From CBFHWY01 sp965659675 (lineage in GTDB: Bacteria > Bacteroidota > Bacteroidia > Flavobacteriales_G > Salibacteraceae): DNA of 18,145 nt. Location of the stretch: NCBI GenBank assembly GCA_965659675.1, contig CBFHWY010000059.1, positions 1 through 18,145 on the forward strand. The letters run 5' to 3'. Under the pieces are notes generated by a model. It was not told the origin of the DNA and searched no databases. It was given only the letters and a program-made list of their open reading frames with translations. The position numbers and the translations under genes are program-made. Below are positions 1 through 7,464 of this stretch, in pieces. Each line of letters begins with the position of its first letter. Within the stretch, counting starts at the first letter, position 1.

Positions 1-1330
1 TAGCATTGAAAAGGGGAGGTGCTTCTGCAAATATTACCTGTCCTTCACAGAGTACCGTATCATCAATAAAGTTCACATCAGGTGTGTATTCGTAGTTCAC
101 TCTAATGGTATCTCCAAATACACCACAGGCATTAAAGATCCTCACCACATAAGTTCCTGAACTTCGCACTGTATATTGATCTCCTGAATTGGTGCTGTTC
201 CAAACATGATATCCTCCAGTGTTGATGGTCGCATCAAGCAAGAGGGTATCTGCATCACACAAACCGGTATCCGGACCAAAGTCAACGTTAATGGGCTCTT
301 CATAGATCACCTCAGTCTTCGCGCTATCCGTACCGCAAATGTTTGTTGCACTAACGCGATAAACACCACTTTGGGTCACAACTAAACTTGAATCGGTTGA
401 ACCTGTATTCCAGAGATATGTGGAGTTGGGGTAAGAAACATTCAAAGGTCGGGGGGCACCTATACACATCACTGTATCCTGCGGAAGATCAACACTCGGT
501 GGTCTTTCTTCGCTAAATGTGACGGTATCAGTGAAAGTACCACAAAGGTTTTCCGCTCTGATCCAATAGGTTCCCTGAGTACTGACCCTAAAAGTGCTAT
601 CCTGACTTCCATTTTGCCAACGCAGTCTGGCATTTCCGGTACTTCCTGGATCAAGGAAAAGCCTGTCGCCTCTGCACAGAATACTATCCGGACCTAGATC
701 CATGTTTAGGTTATAGTCATAGTGTACATGTATGGTGTCGCTATCTCTTCCGCAAAGATTGGAGGCCTGTGCCCAATAGGTTCCACCTGGAGCCAATACA
801 TTTTTTCCACCAAGCCTACTCCCATCATGCCATAAATACCTTGCCCTCGAATTGATCGCATTGAGGAATATGATATCACCATCACACAGGGCGGTGTCTG
901 GACCAAAATCAACCACTGGACTCTGTTCAAATTCCACATCGATCGTGTCAGAAATGATTCCGCAGGCATTGCGCATTTCCACCCAGTAGATCCCTGTGGT
1001 ATTGATGGTTCTGAATGGCGTGGTATCTCCATCGTGCCAGAGATACCTGGTGTTATTTATTGTTCGAAGATCATAGCTCAGGGAATCGGGTATGCACATG
1101 AGCGTATCAACACCTAAGTTCACCGTATCTGGGAATAGGGTATCGATTACCACCGTATCGATGTCGGCACCACAGAAGTTGTAGACCTTCACCCAATAGG
1201 TGTCTGGGTTAAATACCTGCAGTTCTCTTTGAGTACTACCGTTGCTCCAGAGTGCTTGAAAAACCAAAGTATTTACGGAGAAGTTCAGAGTATCTCTATT
1301 ACAAATACTCGTGTCTGGTCCAAGGTCAAT
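1..1330 (-). repeat. Tandem repeats of about 66-71 residues in the surface protein
   Basis: Seven protein-level repeats, the last cut by the window edge, begin near residues 525, 594, 664, 735, 804, 873 and 944. Each opens with a form of (L/F)GPDTxxC (LGPDTSIC, LGVDTLMC, FGPDTALC, LGPDSILC, LPQDTVMC, FGPDTGLC, FIDDTVLC). In complete copies a W-x-x-G/S motif follows, then G-x-Y-W/V/R, then N-x-C-G and D-T. Every complete copy therefore has one cysteine near its start and one near its end, suggesting one disulphide per module or links between modules. DNA identity between copies is low, so this is an old, diverged array. Confidence 0.85.
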
Positions 1331-2902
1331 AATAGGAGGTGGAGGTACTTCAACAGTGTCATACAATGTGTCGGTTAAGCACGGGTATTCGATGATCGTG
1401 CGCACCTGATATCTACCGGTTTGGGTGTAGGAATGAATAGGATCTCGAACAGTATCTGTATTTCCATCTCCAAAGTCCCATTGGAAAGCAATGGGATTAC
1501 CTTTGATCACCGTGCTGAATTTGACGGTATCCCCCTGACATATCGTATCGGTTCCTGTGTAATAATTCTCAAAAGCGATGCTGTTCTCAAGGTCGATCAG
1601 AGTAACACCAGTGGCATAGGCATAAGAGACCGCCCTTCCAATGCCAGAAGAGTATGCCTGAAAACCACAGCCTGTTGTTTCTAGAGTATGTCTGCCTGCT
1701 GAAACGGTCACATGCCGATAGGAATAGTTTTGGGCGGTAGGAAAGACCGTGAAGTCCCTTATCCGTATTGAGTCAAGCCAGATCTTGTCCGTATCATTGG
1801 TCTTGGTGATGATGCACACAAAATGAGAATCTATATCGGAAGTGTCAATCGCAAAGAAGGTCACAGAATCGAGGAACATCTGTTCTGTGGAATTCAGCAT
1901 GACCATGGATGGGTCGGTCTGATCATTCGCAGAGCAAAATGTTTGTCCTGTGATCATAAACTGACCAACCTGAACAGGTTTGTCAGCGGTGTAATACCTG
2001 GTGGTTTGTATGGTATCATCCCAGGATTCACCGGCATCAATGGTTGACATGAATACCCCGTTACGGTAAATGCTTGTATTATTTTGGTCCGCTACGATCT
2101 TGATGTAATCTTTATTAATACTCCAGGATGGTACGGCTAGAAATGATTGTCCCCATGTACTGACCGGATACATCACTTCGAAAAGCGGATCACTGTTGGG
2201 TGAGCAAATGATGGTGCTCCACATGTTTCCAGAATAAACAGCAAAGTCTTTTCCGTTAATACTTCTGATCTCACTTCCACTTAGGTCATCCTGGGCTCTG
2301 GCCGCCTGGGCCTGATAAACCCGATTTGGAGGGATCACAACCGTATCTTTTCGGTTTGGACCACCTCCATTTCTAACGCTATCGGTATAAGTGATCTCTA
2401 CTTCGGCTGTATCACCAGCCGCGACTACCACGAACTCAGAACGCCATAATTGGTTGCTTTTCATTTCAGAGTCATAGGTCATGGCTCGATATCTTGTCCC
2501 AAGGGCTCTATTGGGAAGTAGGAGGGAAGCCTCAGTTCGTACTGGATGAAAAGTAACAGCGTAGGCTACCACATTGTCGTTGGCCTGAATATGGATCGCT
2601 TTATTTCTTAGAACTCTTGAGCCGCTGATGTGGGCATCGTTTCCATTGATGTTTATTCTTGCGATCTGATTAGGGCTGACACTAAAACTCTGGCTAAAAC
2701 CCGTTCCAGGGATTGATACTGTTCCAGTTGTGCTGTATTTTGAGGTGATATTGACCCAAAATCTGGCCGTTGAACTATCCATGACATGAGGGTACGCGAA
2801 CCAGAAATCCTGTCCCTCATTGGTCACAATCTGCCCACGACTCTCCGCAAAGAGCGCAAAACATATCAAGCTCAAAAGAAATATTCGTTTGAAAATCAGC
2901 AC
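1..2902 (-). CDS. Large secreted adhesin-like protein with IgGFc-binding-like, PKD and tandem Cys-paired repeats (C-terminus missing)
   Basis: The reading frame is open for 967 codons from a GTG at 2902-2900 to the window edge, so the C-terminus is not visible. Residues 1-24 form a signal peptide (FKR basic start, hydrophobic core, cleavage near SRGQ). Residues about 28-435 resemble the IgGFc-binding N-terminal domain of Bacteroidota surface proteins (QDFWFAYP near 31-38, NKAIHIQAND at 100-109, LLLPNRALG at 127-135). A PKD domain follows at about 445-520 (WDFGDGNTD at 475-483). From 525 there are at least seven Ig-like repeats. Proteins of this build often end in a gliding-motility-associated (T9SS type B) sorting domain; that end would lie beyond position 1 and is inferred only. 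GTG is chosen because it follows an AGGAGG and includes the whole signal peptide; the first in-frame ATG is codon 41. The likely role is cell-surface adhesion or matrix, ligand unknown. Confidence 0.85.
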   Translation of the reverse strand, partial: MLIFKRIFLLSLICFALFAESRGQIVTNEGQDFWFAYPHVMDSSTARFWVNITSKYSTTGTVSIPGTGFSQSFSVSPNQIARININGNDAHISGSRVLRNKAIHIQANDNVVAYAVTFHPVRTEASLLLPNRALGTRYRAMTYDSEMKSNQLWRSEFVVVAAGDTAEVEITYTDSVRNGGGPNRKDTVVIPPNRVYQAQAARAQDDLSGSEIRSINGKDFAVYSGNMWSTIICSPNSDPLFEVMYPVSTWGQSFLAVPSWSINKDYIKIVADQNNTSIYRNGVFMSTIDAGESWDDTIQTTRYYTADKPVQVGQFMITGQTFCSANDQTDPSMVMLNSTEQMFLDSVTFFAIDTSDIDSHFVCIITKTNDTDKIWLDSIRIRDFTVFPTAQNYSYRHVTVSAGRHTLETTGCGFQAYSSGIGRAVSYAYATGVTLIDLENSIAFENYYTGTDTICQGDTVKFSTVIKGNPIAFQWDFGDGNTDTVRDPIHSYTQTGRYQVRTIIEYPCLTDTLYDTVEVPPPPIIDLGPDTSICNRDTLNFSVNTLVFQALWSNGSTQRELQVFNPDTYWVKVYNFCGADIDTVVIDTLFPDTVNLGVDTLMCIPDSLSYDLRTINNTRYLWHDGDTTPFRTINTTGIYWVEMRNACGIISDTIDVEFEQSPVVDFGPDTALCDGDIIFLNAINSRARYLWHDGSRLGGKNVLAPGGTYWAQASNLCGRDSDTIHVHYDYNLNMDLGPDSILCRGDRLFLDPGSTGNARLRWQNGSQDSTFRVSTQGTYWIRAENLCGTFTDTVTFSEERPPSVDLPQDTVMCIGAPRPLNVSYPNSTYLWNTGSTDSSLVVTQSGVYRVSATNICGTDSAKTEVIYEEPINVDFGPDTGLCDADTLLLDATINTGGYHVWNSTNSGDQYTVRSSGTYVVRIFNACGVFGDTIRVNYEYTPDVNFIDDTVLCEGQVIFAEAPPLFNA

Positions 2903-2906
2903 TTCT

Positions 2907-2912
2907 CCTCCT
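2907..2912 (-). promoter_or_regulatory. Strong Shine-Dalgarno site for the surface protein
   Basis: On the minus strand AGGAGG lies four bases before the GTG start (AGGAGGAGAAGTG). It decides the start codon, since no ATG occurs in frame until codon 41. Most other genes here have no comparable site, which is usual in Bacteroidota. Confidence 0.6.
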
Positions 2913-2920
2913 AAACCCCT

Positions 2921-2928
2921 CAAAGTTA
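2921..2928 (-). promoter_or_regulatory. Possible -7 box for the surface protein gene
   Basis: The minus strand reads TAACTTTG, a full match to the Bacteroidota -7 consensus TAnnTTTG, 18 bases upstream of the GTG. I see no TTTG at the expected -33 distance. The 169-base divergent gap 2903-3071 otherwise holds the rpsP promoter and no gene. Confidence 0.3.
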
Positions 2929-2989
2929 ATCAAAGTTCAGACTATAGAATTTGACTCGTAGATTCACCGAGAATTGTTTTGATTAATTC

Positions 2990-3021
2990 TTTGGTGCGTA
3001 AGCGAAAAACTTGCACCTTTG
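2990..3021 (+). promoter_or_regulatory. Probable promoter of the rpsP-rimM-trmN6 operon
   Basis: TTTG at 2990-2993 is followed after 20 bases by CACCTTTG at 3014-3021. This fits the Bacteroidota sigma-factor consensus TTTG-N19/20-TAnnTTTG with one mismatch (C for T). Transcription would begin a few bases downstream, leaving a leader of roughly 40-45 bases before the ATG at 3072. No Shine-Dalgarno sequence precedes that ATG; the leader end is A-rich. Confidence 0.5.
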
Positions 3022-3071
3022 CAGGCCATTTTAATTAACCGGCGTTTAGCACGTCAACCAATTAACAAAAT

Positions 3072-3860
3072 ATGCCAGCGAAAATTAGATTACAGAGACA
3101 CGGTAAAAAAGGAAAAGCTTTTTACTACATCGTTGCGGCCGACGGTCGTGCAAAGAGAGATGGACGTTATATTGAGCGTTTCGGATCTTACAACCCAAAT
3201 ACGAACACAGCAACCATAGAAATGGATTTCGATAGAGCATTGTATTGGGTTAAACAAGGCGCTCAGCCAACAGATACAATGAGAGCGATGCTTTCTTATC
3301 GCGGAGTGCTTTACAAGCATCACCTCGACAGAGGAGTACTTAAAGGTGCTTTTACTCAAGAAGAGGCAGATAAGCGTTTTGCCAAGTGGATGGAAGAGAA
3401 GCAAGGCAAGATCGACGCCAAGGCAGAAGGCCTGGACAAAAAAGCTGCTGAGGAACGCAAAGCAAGGCTTGCTGCTGAGAAAGCAGTAAGTGATGCCAGA
3501 GCTGCTGCTCAGGTACCTCAAGAGGAAGTAGCTGAAGAAGCAGCGCCTGCTGAGGCAAGTGCGGAAGAAACTGCTCCTGCAGAGGAAACTAAAGCTGAAG
3601 CTCCTGCGGAGGAAGCTAAAGCCGAAGCGCCAGCTGAAGAAGCTAAAGCAGAAGCACCAGCTGAAGAAGCGAAAGCCGAAGCACCAGCTGAAGAAGCTGC
3701 ACCTGCTGATAAAGCAGAGGCCAAGGAAGAAGCTCCTGCTGAAGAAGCCAAAGCTGAAGCTCCTGCAAAAGAAGCTAAAGCGGAAGAGGCTGCGCCTGAG
3801 GCAAAAGCTGAGGAAGCTCCAGCTGAAGACAAGAAAGAAAAGGAAGAAAAGAAAGACTGA
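3072..3860 (+). CDS. rpsP: 30S ribosomal protein bS16 with long Ala/Glu/Lys/Pro tail
   Basis: Small-subunit ribosomal protein S16, an early 16S rRNA binder needed for 30S assembly. Residues 1-82 are a standard S16 core: PAKIRLQRHGKKGKAFY at the start, then AADGRAKRDGRYIERFG and YNPNTN. The family is usually about 80-90 residues in most bacteria; many Bacteroidota members carry an extension, but at 262 residues this one is long. Residues about 92-145 are a charged, probably helical segment (KWMEEKQG, EERKARLAAEKA). Residues 150-262 are low-complexity Ala/Glu/Lys/Pro, built partly from AEEAKAEAP units, net acidic, ending in a Lys/Glu run. First gene of the operon, two bases before rimM. Identity is secure; the tail's function is unknown. 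Confidence 0.97.
   Translation: MPAKIRLQRHGKKGKAFYYIVAADGRAKRDGRYIERFGSYNPNTNTATIEMDFDRALYWVKQGAQPTDTMRAMLSYRGVLYKHHLDRGVLKGAFTQEEADKRFAKWMEEKQGKIDAKAEGLDKKAAEERKARLAAEKAVSDARAAAQVPQEEVAEEAAPAEASAEETAPAEETKAEAPAEEAKAEAPAEEAKAEAPAEEAKAEAPAEEAAPADKAEAKEEAPAEEAKAEAPAKEAKAEEAAPEAKAEEAPAEDKKEKEEKKD
3579..3764 (+). repeat. 27-base repeat encoding AEEAKAEAP in the bS16 tail
   Basis: Four consecutive 27-base units (3579-3686, residues 170-205) encode AEETKAEAP and then three copies of AEEAKAEAP. A degenerate stretch follows, then one more exact AEEAKAEAP at 3738-3764. Copies differ mainly at third codon positions. Such an array could gain or lose units by slippage without a frameshift, because the unit is a multiple of three. 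Confidence 0.85.
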
Positions 3861-3862
3861 CC

Positions 3863-4372
3863 ATGAGTGCCGAACTGGTTCCATTCGGGATCATCGGAAG
3901 AACTCATGGTTTGAAAGGCGCCCTGTGGGCTAAATTTCTCACAGGGGTCGAGCTTTCGGATCGTTTTGATATTGAGGAACCGGTTTACCTTGAAATAGAA
4001 GGTGATCCGGTTCCTTTCTTTTTGGACCTATTACAAATCGATGGCGATCGCTTTCGATTCAAATTTGAATCGGTCAACAGCATCGACGAAGCACAATCTT
4101 TCGTAGGAAAGGAATTGTTGATCAACTCGGAATTCCTCCTTTACGACGAGAGCGAATCACTCTTCAAAGATTATGATCTCATCGACCAGAATGAACAGAA
4201 TATTGGAAAGGTGCTCGCTTTGCGCGAAACTGGATTGAACCGTCTACTGGAGCTTGAGAGAGATCAGGGAGAGCCTGCACTCATTCCATTTGATGAAAGT
4301 TTACTTATCGATCTGAATCACGACGAAAAGTGGATTCAGATGGAGATCGCTGAAGGACTTTTGGACCTCTAA
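3863..4372 (+). CDS. rimM: Ribosome maturation factor RimM
   Basis: RimM binds ribosomal protein uS19 and helps mature the 16S rRNA 3' (head) domain of the 30S subunit. The 169 residues match the usual RimM length. Residues 8-19 carry the conserved GxIxxTHGLKG element of the N-terminal barrel (GIIGRTHGLKG). The C-terminal PRC-barrel half starts near residue 95, with LIPFDESLL and the closing MEIAEGLLDL typical of the family. The ATG is two bases after the rpsP stop and the stop is four bases before the next gene, so the three are surely co-transcribed. The rpsP-rimM pairing is widely conserved, but trmD and rplS, which often follow in other phyla, are absent here. Confidence 0.96.
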   Translation: MSAELVPFGIIGRTHGLKGALWAKFLTGVELSDRFDIEEPVYLEIEGDPVPFFLDLLQIDGDRFRFKFESVNSIDEAQSFVGKELLINSEFLLYDESESLFKDYDLIDQNEQNIGKVLALRETGLNRLLELERDQGEPALIPFDESLLIDLNHDEKWIQMEIAEGLLDL

Positions 4373-4376
4373 GTGC

Positions 4377-5078
4377 ATGTCGGCAGATTTTCAATTTAAA
4401 TCTTTTGCGGTTTCACAGCAAAATGCCGCTTTTAAGGTGGGCACTGATGCCTGTTTGCTTGGCGCCTGGGTGAATCTTACCGGAATTCACAAAGTGCTCG
4501 AACTAGGCGCAGGTACAGGACTGCTCAGTCTAATGCTGGCTCAACGTTCAAATGCCCAGATAACTGCACTTGAGATTCACGAAAAAAGTGCAAAAGATGC
4601 CAGGGAGAATTTTCAAAAAAGTCCGTGGTCTGATCGTTTGGAACTCATACATAGCGATGCCCGAACATTCGATACCGATGCACATTTTGATCTTATCATT
4701 TCCAACCCTCCTTTCTTTAGAAATGCAATACAGGCAAAGAATGAACACCGATCAAGAGCGCGTCATCAAACTGAGCTTAGTTTTGAGGATATTCTTCAGC
4801 TTGGAGACAAATTCCTTAATAAGTCCGCAAGGCTAGCCTTGATCATTCCAGTTTCCGAATATCCAATATTGAATGAACTTCTCGAAGAAAGAGGTTTGAG
4901 CGTTTTAAGAATGGCGGAAGTCAGACCTGTGCCTCATAAGAACCCGCATCGATTATTGCTGGAGATCTCAAGGGCCCAAACAGAAAAGACCAGTGAGGAG
5001 TTTGTTATTGAATTGGAGCGCGGACAATACTCTCCTCGTGCTCAGGAGCTGCTTAAGGATTTTTTACTCAAACTCTGA
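4377..5078 (+). CDS. trmN6: tRNA1(Val) (adenine(37)-N6)-methyltransferase
   Basis: SAM-dependent methyltransferase of the TrmN6/YfiC type, which forms m6A at position 37 of tRNA-Val in characterised members. The N-terminus FQFKSFAVSQ followed by FKVGTDACLLGAW (19-31) is characteristic of this family. The SAM-binding motif I is LELGAGTGLL at 41-50, and the catalytic N6-adenine motif NPPF is at 110-113. At 233 residues the length is normal. It starts four bases after rimM and ends at 5078, where its TGA directly touches the stop of the opposing gene. The fold and reaction type are secure; the exact tRNA target is inferred from the family. Confidence 0.88.
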   Translation: MSADFQFKSFAVSQQNAAFKVGTDACLLGAWVNLTGIHKVLELGAGTGLLSLMLAQRSNAQITALEIHEKSAKDARENFQKSPWSDRLELIHSDARTFDTDAHFDLIISNPPFFRNAIQAKNEHRSRARHQTELSFEDILQLGDKFLNKSARLALIIPVSEYPILNELLEERGLSVLRMAEVRPVPHKNPHRLLLEISRAQTEKTSEEFVIELERGQYSPRAQELLKDFLLKL

Positions 5079-6422
5079 TCATACTTCTTTCTCGGTAAAA
5101 CGGATTCCGTGCTGTTCAAGCTCCGCAAGTATGGGCTGGTAAATATTCGCTTTGGTGGGAATTTGAGCTCCTGTTTCAGTGATCTGGCCTTGAAGGATCA
5201 TTTTGGCAGCAATTCCAACGGGTAAACCCACGGTCCGACTCATGGCAGTGTGAGTGCTGTCTTCGCCGATATCGACCATGTAAGAATTGAGCTCCTTTTT
5301 TACTCCATCAAGCTCGTACCCAAGCTTATGCCACATGATGATCATATCCTTATCACTTTCCTTCATTTTCCACTTTTGTTCAAGGATGTGTTGGAGTATT
5401 TGAGCAGGAGTGGCATTCTTAAGTCCAATTTTTGTGTCTGAAAATATTCCCAACCATTCGAGCTTTTCCATCACATCAGAATCCTGGGCGATCTGCAGGT
5501 AATACCTTAATTTGAGTTCCACACTATCGCTGGGGTGATACGCGAGAAAGGTATTGATGAATTGCCTGTAGGTCATCTGCTCTGAATCAGCCAGAGTGTA
5601 TGAATCATCGGTTGCTCCCAATTTCACAAAAACATCCCAGGCTCTGCAAAAGCCGGGTCTTCTTAAGGTGCCGCGGTAAATGGTAGGAATATCTTTCAAT
5701 CCGTAGGCTTCTCTGTACCAGAGTGAGTCTCGATTGGCATATCCTTCATAACGCCCATAACCTTCGATGTCTATAAATTCTGTCCTCCTGAAAAGTTGAT
5801 GATAAGGTATATACTTATATCGCCCTTCCTGAATGAATTTTACGGTTCCCCCCTGACCAGAAACCACAACGTTCCTGGGATTCCAGGTGAATTTGTATTT
5901 CCAGGGATTATCTTCACTTTGAGGAGCTAAAAGTCCGCCTGTGAACGACTCAAATTGATTGAATACAGCCCCTTTGGATCGCAATTCGTCGAGAATTCTC
6001 ATGGCAGACATATGATCAATGCCAGGGTCTACTCCAACCTCATTTAGCAAGATAAGGCCTGCCTCTTTTGCGGCCCGATCCAAAGCACGCATTTCATCTG
6101 AGAGGTATGAGGCCGTGACCATTGGTCGTTTTGCCTGAATACAAAGCTCCGCTACTATTGGATGAAAGCGGGCAGGCAGCATGCTGATCACCAGATCACT
6201 TTGTTGGATCAGACTTTGCATTTTATCCTTTTCATTGATATCTAGGGCAATAGCTTCGCAAGAAGAATAGCCTTCGCATTTCTTTCGAACGAGCTCGATT
6301 TTAAGTTCGGCAACTTTTATTTTCCAGTTAAATTCGGCAGCTTGCTGATTGAGATAACGCAGTAGGGTACTGGCTGACCGTCCAGCACCTAAGATTAAAA
6401 TGGTACGCGAATTGCTTGACAT
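5079..6422 (-). CDS. Saccharopine dehydrogenase-family enzyme (LYS9-like)
   Basis: NAD(P)-dependent oxidoreductase of the saccharopine dehydrogenase family, probably acting in lysine metabolism via saccharopine. The Rossmann nucleotide-binding loop is LGAGRSAS at residues 11-18, followed by a typical strand-helix series (LVISMLPARFHPIVAELC). EVGVDPGIDHMSA near residues 128-140 and the FTGGLLAP region match the saccharopine reductase-type catalytic domain. At 447 residues it has the length of LYS9-type enzymes rather than bifunctional forms. The ATG is at 6422-6420, and 49 bases separate it from the divergent gene's start. Its TGA abuts the trmN6 stop with no room for a terminator. Direction of the reaction and substrate are inferred. 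Confidence 0.85.
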   Translation of the reverse strand: MSSNSRTILILGAGRSASTLLRYLNQQAAEFNWKIKVAELKIELVRKKCEGYSSCEAIALDINEKDKMQSLIQQSDLVISMLPARFHPIVAELCIQAKRPMVTASYLSDEMRALDRAAKEAGLILLNEVGVDPGIDHMSAMRILDELRSKGAVFNQFESFTGGLLAPQSEDNPWKYKFTWNPRNVVVSGQGGTVKFIQEGRYKYIPYHQLFRRTEFIDIEGYGRYEGYANRDSLWYREAYGLKDIPTIYRGTLRRPGFCRAWDVFVKLGATDDSYTLADSEQMTYRQFINTFLAYHPSDSVELKLRYYLQIAQDSDVMEKLEWLGIFSDTKIGLKNATPAQILQHILEQKWKMKESDKDMIIMWHKLGYELDGVKKELNSYMVDIGEDSTHTAMSRTVGLPVGIAAKMILQGQITETGAQIPTKANIYQPILAELEQHGIRFTEKEV

Positions 6423-6445
6423 GTATCAAAGAAATAAATTACTAT

Positions 6446-6453
6446 TAATTTTG
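6446..6453 (+). promoter_or_regulatory. Possible -7 box for the DUF4476 gene
   Basis: TAATTTTG fully matches TAnnTTTG and lies 18 bases before the ATG at 6472, inside the 49-base divergent gap 6423-6471. No TTTG lies at the expected -33 spacing, so support is weak. Confidence 0.25.
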
Positions 6454-6471
6454 AATCAAAATATCAAACAA

Positions 6472-7464
6472 ATGAAACATCTAATTACAATACTTATTGC
6501 ACTGTACTCCTTTGCCATAAATGCACAGGAATCCAACCTTGTCTTTTTCTCTGAACAGGGCGAGAAGTTTAAGGTCTTTCTTAACGGAGTTGCCCAAAAT
6601 GAATCATTCACCAGCAACGTAAAAGTTACTGGACTGAATCAGCCATATTACAAAGCACGCATCGTTTTTGAGGATAGATCAAAAGGTGAGATCGATAAAA
6701 CACTCAACTTTAATCCAAATACAGAGACTGTATTCCGAATAAAGCTTGCTAAGAGAGGATATGTTTTGCGCTGGCAAAGTGAGGTTCCCATGGCACAGGC
6801 TGCGCCCGCCAGTCCAGATCAGACAAGTATAGTCTACCATTCAGAACCTCTTCCTGCGACTCAAACACAAGCTGCGACTCAAAGCAGTAACTCTGAGGTG
6901 CGTGTAGAGACCACACAGACGACAGAAACAGAGCCTCAAAATGCGAGTATCTCTATCAACATGCCAGAGGTGAAGATGAATGTGAGTATGAAGGTGAATG
7001 AGCAGATGGGAAATATTCGCTCAAATAGCAGCACTACAACTACTACCACCACAACCACCAGCTCTTCAAGCGGAGATGTGTCCAATATGAACAATATGTC
7101 TGAGCCAGCTCAGCCAACTCAGAGTCAGCCCGATCGATACAATATGCCAGGCTACAACGGACCTTATGGTTGCAACTGGCCAGCAGGCGACGGAGATTTC
7201 AATTCAGTTAAACAATCGATCAAGTCAAAGACCTTTAGGGATGACAAGATCACGGTTTATAGACAGATCTTAAGATCAAAGTGCTTTACCACAAATCAGG
7301 TCAAGGAGATCGTTGGCCTCTTTACCTTTGAAGATGATAAAGTGGAAGTTGCCAAGATGTCTTACGATAAGACCTTTGATCAGGGGAATTACTACAAGAT
7401 CAATGATGCCTTCACGTATTCATCTTCGATTGATGAGCTCAATGAATATCTTGATTCCAAGTAA
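6472..7464 (+). CDS. Secreted DUF4476-domain protein
   Basis: A 330-residue exported protein. Residues 1-19 are a clear signal peptide (MKHLITILIALYSFAINAQ); this ATG is preferred over upstream in-frame codons because it starts that signal exactly. Residues about 20-105 form a globular beta-rich domain (LVFFSEQGEKFKVFLNGV). Residues about 107-225 are a low-complexity Thr/Ser/Gln/Pro/Met linker with a polythreonine run and repeated M/N/V segments (MPEVKMNVSMKV). Residues about 240-330 match DUF4476: FNSVKQSIKSKTF, then SKCFTTNQVKEIVGLF and a YDKTFD segment. DUF4476 is common in Bacteroidota and has no established function. The next gene begins immediately after its stop codon. Confidence 0.82.
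   Translation: MKHLITILIALYSFAINAQESNLVFFSEQGEKFKVFLNGVAQNESFTSNVKVTGLNQPYYKARIVFEDRSKGEIDKTLNFNPNTETVFRIKLAKRGYVLRWQSEVPMAQAAPASPDQTSIVYHSEPLPATQTQAATQSSNSEVRVETTQTTETEPQNASISINMPEVKMNVSMKVNEQMGNIRSNSSTTTTTTTTTSSSSGDVSNMNNMSEPAQPTQSQPDRYNMPGYNGPYGCNWPAGDGDFNSVKQSIKSKTFRDDKITVYRQILRSKCFTTNQVKEIVGLFTFEDDKVEVAKMSYDKTFDQGNYYKINDAFTYSSSIDELNEYLDSK

Noticed and set aside
1421..2047. Two plus-strand open frames inside the surface protein gene
   Set aside because: The minus-strand frame is continuous with domain matches over the whole region; the plus-strand products resemble nothing and have no start signals.
3090..3907. Long open frames antisense to and in another frame of rpsP (Phe/Ser-rich, Ala/Ser-rich, Lys/Leu-rich products)
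   Set aside because: They arise from the repetitive GCT/GAA/AAA codon pattern of the bS16 tail. The products are low-complexity, have no domains, and fully overlap a certain gene.
4043..4050. GCGATCGC octamer like the cyanobacterial HIP1 repeat
   Set aside because: A single copy inside rimM; the terminator hairpins contain only GCGATCG. No enrichment is visible and the window is clearly Bacteroidota.
6400..6471. Upstream start extending the DUF4476 protein by 24 residues
   Set aside because: It would overlap the start of the divergent saccharopine dehydrogenase gene and place residues before a clear signal peptide.
7021..7068. ACN codon run in the DUF4476 gene as a possible phase-variable microsatellite
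   Set aside because: The triplets are mixed (ACT/ACA/ACC) and in-frame changes would only alter linker length; there is no sign of on/off switching.
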